NCBI RefSeq assembly: GCF_000003815.2
Contig: NC_049982.1
Location: forward strand, 12,117,183 to 12,181,182
Length of the DNA: 64,000 bases
Reading direction: 5' to 3'
Source of the DNA: Branchiostoma floridae
Lineage: Eukaryota > Chordata > Leptocardii > Amphioxiformes > Branchiostomatidae
Part shown: positions 11,052 through 32,600 of the stretch, piece by piece
How the letters are laid out: every line of letters starts with the position of its first letter
Numbering within the stretch: the stretch's first letter is position 1
Translations under genes and position numbers: made by a program
The notes under the pieces: model-generated
The model's database searches: none
Seen by the model: the letters and a program-made list of their open reading frames with translations, nothing else
What the model was told of the DNA's origin: nothing

Positions 11052-12109
11052 ACCTGACAAGTTCTGTAGAATATTAGCGAGTTGATTGTGCTGACGGTCT
11101 GACTGAGATCACAAAAGCTATGATCATTTTGAGAAAGCGAATATTAAGGGATAAGAAATCACAAAATTACTCAAAAAAATCTAAGAAGATGCAACTATCT
11201 GGTAGCTTTAATCTGTATATTTTAAACATTGCCATCAGTGCTCTATCCTCGCCATCTACAAGAATCTTATACATCTCATACTGAGGATATAAATCTAACA
11301 TTATGATATAATATATCATCAAACATGACATTTATGTGGAGGATTTGGATTACGTCAACTGCTATCAATTATGTATGTCTCCAAACCATCTAAATGTGCA
11401 CGTACTTGGCATAACCATCATGACATTTCTCCGTAAGTCTTCCCACAAATACTGTGGGCAGCTTAAGCTCGCAACATCCCAAACAAAATATTCAGACCAT
11501 CTGTAATCTTATTCTTTTTTATCTTAAGATTATATCACAATTTCATTCCACCTACGACATCCAACTTTCACATTCTTATCAACATTGCAAAGTTATGGAT
11601 CTGACACCATTTGATACTACCATGAGTGACAGAGATAGTTCTACATGGAGGTCACAAATTCTGTCACCAGAAATTGGATGAACTGAACATATTATCAGTC
11701 CCTATACCTACATTGCATATATGCATTTTCATTTGGAATGTAGCATTGATTAAAGATCATACAAGACATCCCCAATAAAAATTTGAAGAAAAAAATTACA
11801 TCATAAACTGTACATTGCAGTAGAGAAAATCAAGTAAAATCCAGTTGACATCTTTGAATAACAATGCTCACAGATGTCACAATTCCATGCTGAACACAAA
11901 ACGTCTTAGAATTAAATTCTATAGACTTACAAAATTGCTGTAATGCAGAGGAAATAAGAATTGCACAGGCCTACATGGCTATAAGGTGATCCATTTAATA
12001 GTGGAAATATACATTTCAAAGACCTAAACTATACATCATAGATTGTCAATGCACTTATCTGGTGCCATCTACTGGTAATGTGTACAATTTTCTTTTGTAT
12101 TTTCATTAG

Positions 12110-14056
12110 CAAAGACAGCAGCCGGGTTTTATTAGCATTTGCAAAATTTAATTTCTGGAGGGAAATACAAATAGATAATTGACTACTGACTCGTCTTTTC
12201 TTTTCCATGAGTATGGTAAGAGTCTTGTTACAAGCATAACTTGACTTTAGTGGAAAGTATGAGACAGAGATTAATTAAGTAGTAGTTTATGGTGTCAGTT
12301 TCATACCATCAAACTCATTGCAGCTCCCTTTGATTTCAATAAAAACTATTATGACTTAATTGCATAATCCACTCCACATTCCATAAATTTACAAAAAGAA
12401 CCAATTAACTAACCACTATAAACTATACCATACATAAACCTACCATTATTTGCATTGCCCTGGAATTACATCAATACCTCTATAGGGATTCCCTATAACC
12501 TTAACCAGAAGACATTTGTAAATGTCTGATGACCATTTCATAGTAGTTGTGCGTTTTAACAAGCTATCTAGTTGATGGGGAATTGTTGGATTTGATTGAC
12601 ACCTATCATAACATGTATAATAAAAAGACAATCTTTCACAGACAGAAACCATAAGGCACAGAAAATATACAATACTTTAAGATTACTACAGCTCACAATG
12701 CTTCTGTAGTACGAAGTTCTAGGATAATACAACAATGACATGAACTAAAGCAATGTTGGAAATTATTATCTGACAGGTGAACCATGACCTTTAACCAATA
12801 TCCAATCCTTGTCAGTTGTACAAGCAAAGATTATATTAATTCTATTGCAAAGAATTACATGAAGGCACTATGATCATACTAAAATCACAAGGATCTCTGT
12901 TGCCTTGGCACATCAAAGACTTCAACACTGAACTTCAGATTTGGCATGGTTTTAACCCAAACAGACTTGCAACTACTGTCACTTTGGAGTATATACACAT
13001 AACCCATTCAATGGTTTCAGCAGAAAAGAACATCCTTAACTTTGTTTTTCATTTAACCAACAGAGAAGTATAAGCCAAAGCTAACAAGAAGGTATCAGAG
13101 AAGTCCCTACACCTCAAATATATATGCAAATTAAGGAAATACAATTATCAGCAAAACGGTATACAGGAACTTAAGGAAGTAGGATAGACATGCATCAACT
13201 ATTGCCATCTTTCACCCAAATGCCTTCCTTTTCCTTATTGGACCTTTTGTACTTCATAAGCTTAACACTTGCATTTGCACTCTAAATACTTGGTACACAT
13301 GGCACATATAAATTTTTGAATATCTAACAAAGTTCCTATAGTTGTACTGTCTTTACAGAATACAAAGTATCAATTCTTTCCTTAGCTTTGTCTTTAAAGG
13401 GTCCGGTTTGACCCTGACACCCACAGCCCTTCACATTAACTAGTTTTAGAGATCTACCCTTATCAAACAGCCAGTATATATGCTTTAACCAACATGGAGA
13501 GGTAGCAGCAAAGGGCAAGATTAACAGTTACTACTTTCTATATACATACATTTTGTCCTCTTGAGAAGAGGTAGATATATTTTAAAGGATAAAAGTGACA
13601 GAAAAAGAAAAGTATTTAAGACAGTTAGTGGTAAGCAATCTGATAAAGCTACATGTAAGACAGACGTTCCAAGATTCAAACAAAACAGCCATACTAACAA
13701 AATGTAAAGGGTTACTATGAGTTTAACAGCAACATGCTTAAACTCTAGGCTTTTTATCATTTAAGCTATGTCTTTTGTATAACAACAGCTCCACTGCCTA
13801 TAGCATATATCACATGCAATATCTGACAAATAAATTGGTTTTGTGACAATAAACGTGTGGCCACTAGGAATACATACAGCTTGTAAAGTAGTTAACTAAG
13901 TACATGTACCTAAGGAGCTTTTATCCTTGATGGGTGATAGTGGTCATCTATGATTCAGTCTACCTGATAGTACTACAGGGGAAGGAACAGCCAGCCCTGT
14001 CACAAGCTGGGCAGTACACGTACAGTTTGAGGGGAGGAGCAGCAAAATCTCTGTTG
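12110..14056 (-). other. Probable 3' UTR of CCDC149
   Basis: AT-rich, without coding frames. Reading leftward from the stop codon, the first canonical poly(A) signal on the minus strand is AATAAA at 12133-12128, with an ATTAAA about 20 bases before it. This gives a 3' UTR of roughly 1.9 kb, similar to the other genes here. The end point is inferred. Confidence 0.45.
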
Positions 14057-22250
<8,194 letters not shown>

Positions 22251-22600
22251 TGTTCTACATCCATTGATCTTTGGCAACAAAATACAAGAATATGCCCAAG
22301 AAAAACAGACCAGAAAAGTACCCTCCCCCTTTCCCTGTTGGCGGGGCCTCGATTAGCCCAAATTCACTTGGGCTGCCCTCAAAAGTCTGCGCCATCAAGA
22401 TTCAATATTTCCTAAAATCTTTGCAACCTAAACACACATACAAAGAGAATAATGATAAGACTTTCAAAAAATAAAATTTTCAATTACATTTTAGTGTAAT
22501 TAACTAAAATTTGATATCTATTGCATATTTGTTTTGTAAATTATAACAGGCACGTAAAAAAGAAAAGGCTGAACAGAGAGGTATCTAATCGAGGTCACTA
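22251..22600. promoter_or_regulatory. Putative bidirectional promoter, CCDC149 (-) / DNMBP (+)
   Basis: Lies between the CCDC149 start codon (22250, minus) and the putative DNMBP non-coding first exon. It contains a GC box with E2F resemblance (TTGGCGGGGCC, around 22340) and no TATA box. AAGATGGCTG at 22610-22619 on the plus strand resembles the YY1 site often found just downstream of TATA-less starts. Head-to-head spacing under 1 kb is typical of shared promoters. Transcription starts are inferred. Confidence 0.45.
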
Positions 22601-22695
22601 AAGGTCAGTAAGATGGCTGTCAGTGGTTTGTAGGTGTTCTGCGCTTGTCTCCACCTTTTCGAAGGCATTTCACTGCAAATTCGGCCATTTCTGAG
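22600..22695 (+). other. DNMBP: Putative non-coding first exon of DNMBP
   Basis: A strong splice donor (CTGAG|GTAAGC) ends at 22695; the next convincing acceptor in the right setting is the one at 26643, eight bases before the DNMBP ATG. A six-codon upstream frame (ATG at 22613, stop TAG) sits inside this exon. The 5' boundary is not determined. Confidence 0.4.
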
Positions 22696-25600
22696 GTAAG
22701 CCATCCCCTTGAAGCATATATGATGTGTGTTTCTTCCTGTTGAGTTTGTTTTTTGCGTGAAATTTGACGAAATGCCTCCAAGTTTGGTGAATGGTTGTGA
22801 TCCAGGTGACCAAATCAGGTCGAACGGAAGTGCACAGGTAGGAAGGACGGGAAACCAGGTGTGGTGGGACTGTTAACGATGTGAGGAATTTATTCATATC
22901 GATCTGCAGGTACACCTGTCACGTTCACTTCACTGCCTTGATCCCAGCACAGCGGCAAAGCGCTCAGCTCAGTCCGATAGCAGCAAACGTTGATCCATGT
23001 TGAACCTAAACGTTACCAACATGTTGCACTGGCTTTTTAAGTTTTGTTCACTACTCCTTCTTCTTCTCCACGGTTTCTTAGAGTACACGTAGTAGATCAT
23101 AATGCTAACACACAATCCCAAGTACTTGAATTAGCCATATATATCTGTAAAGCGTATGTTTGTAAAATCATCCAATTCTTAATCCATTTAGTGTATTTAT
23201 CAGCATTGTGTGAACGACTTTGCGTCAAACCAAGGACGTCATATCTGATATAACGTCCTTGGTCCAACACAGATCTCCTTGATCCACAAATGCTATTTTC
23301 AGATTATCAGAAGATACAAATGGTCAATGAAGAAATATGTACTAGTGTCACAATGTACCATTTCACTTATCAGGAAAGATATTTAGTCACATTTGCATAA
23401 TTGCATTTATTTACAGTCCCAAAAACTCTTCAGTGGAGTTCATCTAAATAAGGACAAAGAACAGGGATCTAGCATGTACGCCATAGTTAACATGATAATG
23501 GACTTGTAAACATGACCAATACAGTACAGTACATTCAAGGAGGTTGTTGGTACAATGTGAACAGTCTTTGGTATACTTCCTGCCAACCAGTCACATGAAA
23601 GACATCATGGTAACTGAAGTGTTGTATGGAATACTTATCAACAATATTCGACATGTTTCAGTGAACATAACAATAGGGGCCTGTATGGGTCATGAAGCTC
23701 TGGTATATATTTGAAGCACTGTATTTAGAAAACAATTAGAACATGGCCACTACCCCACACCAATGTGTTTATATACCCATAGTGCATAAAAGTAATAATG
23801 GTACTATGAAAAAAGTGGTACTATCAACGCATTTGCATAAATCAAAACCACACTTTTTTGATAGTACAACACTTTTTTCAAAGTAAAACACTTTTTCTGC
23901 ACCACTGTTTGGCTCTAGCCTCCATACTAGTAGCAGGCTATCTGGGGCCTTTTTGAGGGCTCATAATACACTTTTGCTGGCCATTTCTTTTTGTACTGGG
24001 TCGCTGATTGCTGGCCTTCTCTGACTGCAGGCAATTGATATTTTTGTTTTTAAATAAATCCTCCGCACAATGTCTTTATTGCATACTGGTTCATGTATAT
24101 AAAATCTGGAATTACAGTTTATAGCTAAGAAGCTCTTGGAAGGGTCTCCCCAGATTTAACATGTTGCCTATCCATGTTTTTTATCTGATGCACTTATCAT
24201 TTAGAGTTAGTGTTTGCCAGATATTCATTAAGTTTTCCACAGTCAACATTGGCTGCCAGGGTAATTAGTAGTAGTACTTAAGTACGCAAAAAAGAAAGGT
24301 TTCCAGCCATGCACATTAGTACATCTTGTCATCTACATGCAGAAGATATTGTTCTTAGTATAGCAGATAAACTCTAACTGTTTTCTGTACAAAAGTTGGT
24401 AAGTCTGAAGTACAGATTAGGGGTCTTGATGATCACATGTTGTATGGTATGTGCCTATCTTATCAAGCAGTGTTTGTCACACAGCCGTCTATCAGTAGAG
24501 CAAACAGTGATAGCTGCTTTGGGGTTGTCATGTGTCTGATTTGGATGCTTCCAAACTTGCCCAATTTCAAGAATTTCCATCATTATATTTTGGACTACAA
24601 CAATGGACCAATGTGCAAGGAAGATTGCTGTTTATAGAACTCCAAAGTTGGAATATGTGTGTAGAACCAAAGGACAACAAGACCCAGTAGAAGTCTTTGA
24701 GTCATTCAAACAATCGATTGGAACAAGATGTCAAAGTTCACTGTTGTTTACGGCCCTGAAGTAAAGGTGACAATAATATTGATTATTAGGGGGCATTGTT
24801 AGGTGACTGTTTCACGTTTCAGGTTCCATTGTCATTCAGTTCCTATCGGATCCAAAGATGACTATCATCTACTGTATGATTTGAACTGTTGCACAGAAAA
24901 GTGTCCAGCTGCATTTTGTAATGCTTGTGTCAGAGGTGGGATCTTTGAATGTTTAAATAGTTTTTTACTTTTACGTATTCAGCATATGTTGCTAGGGTAC
25001 TGTTTACTATGTGTGAGTGACATACTAAAACATATTATTCTGGTTACAAATATAGTGTTTTACTTTTAGAGATCCGTCCAGTCAAATGTTCCCAGTCCTG
25101 CTGCTTATTACACTGTACTTGAACATTCCAGGAATTAAGAACATGTAGATTAGATACATATGTACATGTGGCATGGCTTAACCATTGTCAATGTTTTTTT
25201 TTTCGTGTTCTATTTGATCTATCTTCTGGATTGTTGCATACTGGGAACATAAAATTGATCGTCTTCCTTTTATCCTGATTAGTCTGAAGTCCATGGTCAA
25301 AGCCACCTGAATTTAATGGGTTACATTTTACTTAACAGGCACTAGACAAAACAAGGCTCACGGTGTTACACAAAAGGAATTGTTTAGTTGAGTTGGAGTG
25401 AACAGTCGGACCATACATGTAGTTGTTTGCTGGATACTCTTGCTAAAAAAGGATCCATTGCTGCTAACTGCTGATAAAGCCTTCTTTTCTGTAAGAGAGG
25501 GTCTTTGATTTAAGTCAGAATGATTTTTTGTTGGACTGTGTTGTAGATTTAGATGTGTATAAAAAGGTAGAAAATCCACAATGTATGTCACTGTAACATC

Positions 25601-26643
25601 TTAATGGTAATAGTAAACTCTTCAGTGAAGATTTTCTGAGCCCATTGACCATCCCTCCTTTTTCCCTGGATCACCCAAACTAACCTGGCTGAGAAACTAC
25701 TATTGGCCTTTCAAATCCCACCAAGAGATGTTGTGAAAGTGGATACACCCCAGGCTTCCAAGCACCCAGGCACAAAGCCTCTTGTCACACAGAACTGGTT
25801 TGCAGTATTTACCTGGTGCAGAATGGCAGCTGCATAGTTCTGCCTGTTAGGCACCAAGGCATTGGGTGTAATGTTTCTCATAATCAGAATATGTGAGTTG
25901 TGTTAGAGATATTTTACATACTAATTGCCCTGTTGTGTATTTTACAGGTAAGTTGTAACCATGTCAGGTATTTTACTACTTTTCAAGATTAAAGCAGCTC
26001 TAACTATAAATCAAAGAAAATGCAAAAGTGTAGAAAGTCATCTGGCTTTATATATTGCACAAATACTACCTAAGAGTGAATTTACCTTGAAGAAATTTGC
26101 TATCTAACTACAAACTGTATAAGCATGAAATGTTCTTACTAAACTGTATGTTGCCTGTCATAAAGGATGTGAAAACTCTTCTGTTTTGGCAAACATTGGA
26201 ACTGTTGTGTCTTCTTGTATCTGTTGATCACCATTTCCTGTTTTTCATGGGAAATGCTTGAAAGTCTGTTCATGGTACAGTTTATCAGCTGAGCCTGCCT
26301 TAACATCCTGGGCCAGTATCACTATTTGTAACTGTTACTGTACTTTTTGATTTTTCACCTATGCTACTGATACCAGATAAAAAATGACTAATTATGCAAG
26401 GAATTCTAACAGTAGGGCAATGTGACTTAAATGCTGCATGCAATGTTTGTTTTTGCTTCCTCATGTCATTGTACCAGCTTAAGTTCTGTTTGATTAGTAA
26501 ATCTGTCCTAGACAACAAGGTTGGCATATAGAGGTCAGGATCAAATAACCTTGACTTGCTTCTCTACATACACAAATTGTCTTACAAAGGGTGTACTTTC
26601 CATGTGTGTACCGCAATGTTCAAAATTGTGTATTCTTTTCCAG
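22696..26643 (+). other. Long first intron of DNMBP
   Basis: 3.9 kb without recognisable exons. It holds two hairpins: 23229-23263 (16 bp stem, one mismatch, 3-base loop, arms ACCAAGGACGTCATAT and its inverse) and 23804-23884 (about 24 bp arms, ctatgaaaaaagtggtac and inverse). Neither has the size or loop of a typical microRNA precursor; both look like remnants of very short foldback elements. Confidence 0.5.
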
Positions 26644-26651
26644 GTTTGAGC

Positions 26652-29600
26652 ATGGAGCCAGGCAGCTATGTCCGTGTTCTGTTTGACTTTGAGACCTACG
26701 AGCCAGGAGAGCTGTCTCTCCGGACGGGCGATGTGGTCCGAGTGGTGCGACAGGTCAACCAGGACTGGCTGAAAGGGGAACTGGACAGCATGTCAGGTGG
26801 GAAGACATCACATTAGCTGTGTATTTTAAGTCATTGTCTCCATGAAAGTTGGCAACTTGTGTAGTGGCCCTTGAAGGATTCTAACTGTCCTGTCTTCTGC
26901 GATTGCGAATTGATGTTTTATTGCAAATTCAATAATGTACATTGCTGAAGTTGCATTTATATTTGTGTACACGGTCAATCTAGGGAGAAATTTGAACTCC
27001 AACGATTTGCAGTTTGGGCCCTCTAAGCATAATAGGTTTTAACATTGTTAGCAGCATTTCTGATTCTGGCCTTAAGCTAAAACCTTTCCCTTTTCTTTAA
27101 AGACACTAAGCCATAGTATACAAGGTCTTTGACTTTTTTCCAGGAAATTTCCCATGTAACTTTGTGGAACAAGTCCCTGTGCCTGCTGTCAGACCTGGAC
27201 AGAGACTGGCGGTTGGAGTAGAAGACTTCCCTGCACAACAAGAAGGAGACTTGGACATTAGAAAAGGTACATGACATGTAATTCTGCTGTATAAGTGAGC
27301 TTTTCCGACACTGTGATAATGATTGGTGAAAATTTTCTTTATCCAATTCTATTCTTCTTCGGTCCAATGTCATACTTATCAGATGTGATAATGACAATAT
27401 AGATCCAAGGTATTAACCCATTGATCATTAGGACCTGTGTAAAACTTCAATATTTTCAAAATATTGCAGTTTGAAACCACCGTCCATCGACTTGATATCC
27501 CTGAATACCCTATTCTTAAAAACAACAGCTATGGGTCACCCAGCAGATAACAGTGAACTGGCATTAAAAATGACTGACAGTGTACATATATTCTTATTTC
27601 TATAGGGGACATAATTCTCATCACAGAAGATATAGATGGAAACTGGTACAGAGGGGAGTGTAGAAGCAAAACAGGCATCTTCCCTTCTCTGTTCTGCAAA
27701 GACCTCCCTGCCCCCAGATCTCAGGAAAGTGCCATCACCGCAGATAAGGCAGAAGGCGTCCTTGGGCAGGCAGAGGTCTTACAGGACCTGCAGGCTCAGC
27801 TGGATGAAGAGTTAACTCTGTACCAAGGAGATATTGTCAATATCACCAGAGTAGTGGACCAGGACTGGTATGAGGGGGAAATAGCCGGCAGGACTGGAAT
27901 TTTCCCCTCAGCCTTTGTGAAACTTTTAACTCCACTAAAGGGACAGACACAGAGTATAGTAGACAGTTTGCCCTCAGATGATTCAGATTCTGAATCTGAG
28001 GACGAGGATGAAATGCCATGTGCCAGGGCAATCTTCCCATTCCAGGGTAAAGACAGTTCAGAACTAACATTCAAGGAGGGTGACAAAATCACACTGTTGA
28101 ATAGATATGATGGAGACTGGATAGAGGGCGAGCTTGATGGAGATATAGGAATCTTCCCGGCAACCTTTGTTGAGATAATCATTGATCTGCCTCGGTTTGA
28201 TGACGAGGGGAATGAGATTACCCAGGATGCTCTGCAGGCAGGGCATGCTGGGACATCCCAAGATCCGTTGCAAACTGGTGACACGAAGAGCCAGCAGGAA
28301 TCTGTTAGAATGTCAGAAAGTGGGCAGCCTTCCGTTCATGACCCCTATGCAGGGCAGACAGCACGTGCCTTGTTCAGATTCGATGCTGCAGAAAGGACAG
28401 ACCTCCCTCTGGAGGAGGGAGAAACAGTCACAATCATTAGCAAAGTAGATTCAGACTGGTTTGAAGCAAGGAAGCCGACAGGTGACAGTGGGCTTGTACC
28501 TGTTGGCTATCTGGAAGTGATAAAACCAGGCAGTGAAACAGAAGGGAAGGACTTAAATGACAAGTCACAGCAAGACACAAATTCAGGGAAGTATGCCAGG
28601 GCTTTGTTTGAGTTTGAACCCAGTGTAGAGGCAGATATCAGACTTGTCCCAGACCAACTATACAAGATCATACGTGTGGTCGATAAGGATTGGATGGAGG
28701 TTCAAGATGAGGCTGGCCAGGCTGGAGTTTGCCCTGCGTCTTACTTACACATCATGGATGGCAGTTATAAGGATTCTCATACACCAGCGCCTTCTGAAAC
28801 ACAACCAGAAATGGCAAGGACTGTGGAACACTCAAAGACCACTATGGAAAATAAGCCTCAATTAAACAAACCTGACAAACCAGGGGTCAAGCCAAAACCT
28901 GACCTGAAACCTAAACCATCAGGGAAGCCCACAGTCACAGCTGAAAAACCCTCAGGTAAGGAAGGTTGTACATGGTTGCATAGTGCTTTTTGTGACATCA
29001 CCTATACAAAATGACCCTTCTGTCCTATATTAATCAATCTTGGTATGTCTGTCCAACTGTGTTCCATGCATGGATTACTAAGACCTACTTTGATACATTA
29101 TGAGAACCGGATACCTCAGAGTACAGGTGATAGATACTTAATGGCTGTCCCTCAGGGTTTCCTTGTGTCACATAGTAAGATGGGTCTTAACTTGCATGAT
29201 TAGCATCTATAAGATGCTATATTACAACAAGAAATCTTCCTCCTACTCATTAAGTAAGACATAATGGTGTGCTGCTTGGCCCACATCTTCAGGTACTTGT
29301 AGTTGCAAGTCTTAGCTTGACAAGGTACTGTTCCGCAGGGGTGAAGGTGTTGGACCAAAAGCCTATGCGAGCCACCGCTGCTGCTAGTCACGGCCCTTTT
29401 GCTGCTGTTCAGGCCAGCCTGGGGCCTTCCCGCATGAGCCTGGACTCTGACACATCAGGCTACAGCTCAGGGTACAGTCAGGAAGACCTGACAGGGCAGA
29501 GGCAGTCTGCCACACTGCCTGGTATGTCTTGCTGATTCAAATCATGACAGGGCATATGCCATCATGCAAGGGGGTACAAACAGATAACATAGCTGTTATC

Positions 29601-32600
29601 AAATTCTGATTTTAGAATTGTACATGGAAATTTTCCCATGTAAGTGTGTTTTCTTTTCATTAATTGATCTTCTAAAAGAAATTTGACAAATGAGAGTTTG
29701 CTTAATTCTATGCAAAGAACCACCTGTTGTGTCGGAAAATGCACACCTTGTTAGACAGATAGGACAATTGTTCTACTCTTTATGTGTAGAAAGTTGGATA
29801 TGGTCAAACTTTACAACCTTTTGGTCATTATCTGTCAGAAACTGACTCAAATTCCTTCAATCCTATTCTATGCTCACTTGAAATGTGCTGTAGTAGTAGA
29901 ATAAGACACTGATTTGTACACATATGGTATCTATATCATACTACATGTACTGTAGTTATGTCATCTTTTGGGTGCTGAAACAGTGGTTGCTAGCAGTGTT
30001 CAGCAAAATTGAATCAATATGATAACGAGGCTATCAACAAACTCTCTTTGTCCTGTTCTCTGCATCAGCCTATGCTAATGTCAATTGACTGTTTAATCTA
30101 CTAATTCTATTACTCACAAGGACACAAATAATGCAAATGCATGCTTTTGAACACCACTACTTTGCACGACTTGTGTGATGATGATCTCACCTTTCCCCTG
30201 TTCTTCTTTCTCTGTACTGCAAGCCACTTGGAGGTCCAGACCTCGGCACACTTATGACTCTTCTGTTGACACTCTTATTAATCTGAACCTCATGCTCTTC
30301 TGTGAGTACTGTCCCTAACAACTCTGGGGTTAGTTCTTGGTATGTGTTGTACTGTGAGTACTGTCCCTAACAACTCTGGGGTTATAGTTCTTGGTGTGTG
30401 TTGTACTGTGAGCACTGTCCCCAACAACTGTAGGGTTCGTTCTAGGTGTGTGTGTGTTGTACTGTGCATACTGTCCCTAACAACTCTATGGTTAGTTCTT
30501 GGTGTGTGCGTGTTGTACTGTGACTACTGTCCATAACAACTCTGGGGTTAGTTCTTGGTTTGTGTGTTATACTGTGAGTATTGTCCCAAACAACTCTGGG
30601 GTAGTTCTTGGTGTGTGTGTGTTATGGAAATATCATACATTGCTGTCTCTTAGAAACAAGATAGACATACGCAAAATGTAACTTGTAGGGACAATATGGT
30701 ACATATTTTCCTGAATGTTCTTCAGAATGTCATCAAAAATTTAGAATGTCAACAAAAATTACTAATCAAAGATATTTTTTGCCTGAATTAAGGTATGATG
30801 ATCACAAAGAGAAATTTTTAAACAGCCATATTTTGATCAAATGTGACAAAAAACATACCAACAGATCAGTGGTATGTGTCCCGTAAACTACCTTTTTTTA
30901 TGCTAGTATATGTCATATTTATCATGTGCATTGTAGCTTAGGTTAGATCATAGTTAGATTCTAATATGCTTTGCTTTTGAAATGCTCCCCTTTGTCCTCT
31001 CAGCAGCCCAGTACACTCCACAACCCCAGGAACCAGCCCCAGCCCCGGCCGCTGCCATACCATCCAGGAAAGCCCCTCCAAGACCACAGCAAGTACCACA
31101 GCCCCAGAGAAAGGTACCCCCACCCCGACCAGCTCAACCCAAGAGGCCCCCACCTCCTTCTCAGGCCAGAAATATCCAGAGGCCCCCCTCCCCACTTATT
31201 CCCAGGCAGCGCAACACCATATGGTGAGAACTTGCAGTTTAGTTCAAAATATTTACTGTCCTTAACATGAAAATGTATTGCATTGGATTTGTGTTTTTAA
31301 TAATATTTTATACTGAATATGTGGAGATTATACATGAAAGATGACTTTGCTTTCTATGTCATTGTGATCTAAATCAGCAGTTCCTGGGGAAAATGATCAC
31401 TTGTGTCAACCCTTAAACTGCCAGAGTTTCAGCCCTATAAAATGCTATTAGTGCCAGGGTTGGCCGCTGACCCCCGAAAAGAGACACCCGGACAAGGCCA
31501 AAGTCCCTAACTTCCGGGGTTCGTGCGCTACACGCGCGCCAAGCTGCTACTTCGGGGTAATACGCTATCCCGGTTATAACCGGGCACGGCATACAGGGCA
31601 TGTATATGTCTGCCGGATATATACGGTTTTGGCAGTTTAAGGGTTATATAATGGTATCTTTTGTCAATGAAAATACTTTTTTCAAGTTTGTAAGAACATC
31701 CATTTGAAATTTTGGCCTACACCACTGCTCAAAGTCAAAGATGAAATGCTACATTTGTACCTGTCAATCCAGTCACTTGAGCATCCTTTGTCGAACCAGG
31801 TATGTGGAACTCCCAGAAGGCCTGGCCAGCCCCTTGGTGCCCTCCTCCTCTGGTGCAGCTCCTGTCAGGCCTGCTCCCAGGAGAAAGGATGGCACTGGAC
31901 CTGTGCCATCAAGGCCAATGTCATCTGTGGAACCACAGGGGTCAGCAGGAGGTCAAAGGCCATCAGTCCCTCAGAGGCCACACAGCATGGCAGTGCCTGG
32001 AAGGAAGGGGGCTGACCTGATTGACCTTGGGCAGAGCTTTGATGGGCAGGATGCTGAGGATGGGTTAGAGGTAAGGGTCATCAAATCTACCAAAGTGTTG
32101 AGTTTTTCTTGTCATAACACCTTTATGTAGGTGTGTTCTACTCATGGTGACGACATAGCCTCGTAGTGGAGTAGAGCTTGGACAAAAGGAGCAAGACTAG
32201 TGGGTAGGTTTAGTTTGGTTATTTGATTTGTTTTGTTTTGTTATTTTTCTTTTAAGTTTCTATTGTGTTTTACTTTTTCCTTGTGCTGTTGAAAAGGTTG
32301 ATGAAGGCATGATACAGAGCCTACAGGAAAGGATAGCACAGGTCGAGGCTGACCTGTTGGCATACGAGAGCCAGAAACAGGAACTACAGGCTCAGCTGGC
32401 CTCGGCCCAGGGGTCAGAGGTCGAACAGGCTCAGGAAAACTTGGAATTCTGCGATTCCAACATTGAGGTACAGAACGAGGTGACATTAAGAAGGACCTGC
32501 CTGTCTCTACTGGTCCTTCTCAGACTTACTGACTGTCATCTGCATGCATGCCAGTAGAATGCATGGAAACTTACAAGACCAATGAAGACATACATTGTAG

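Noticed and set aside
23229-23263. microRNA precursor hairpin
   Set aside because: The 16 bp stem with a 3-base loop is too short for Drosha/Dicer processing.
30301-30630. CRISPR-like array
   Set aside because: The repeats are adjoining and variable with no unique spacers, in a clearly animal gene intron.
30342-30681. Cys/Val-rich frames in DNMBP intron 4
   Set aside because: Translation of the 52-57 base minisatellite; not needed by exon phases.
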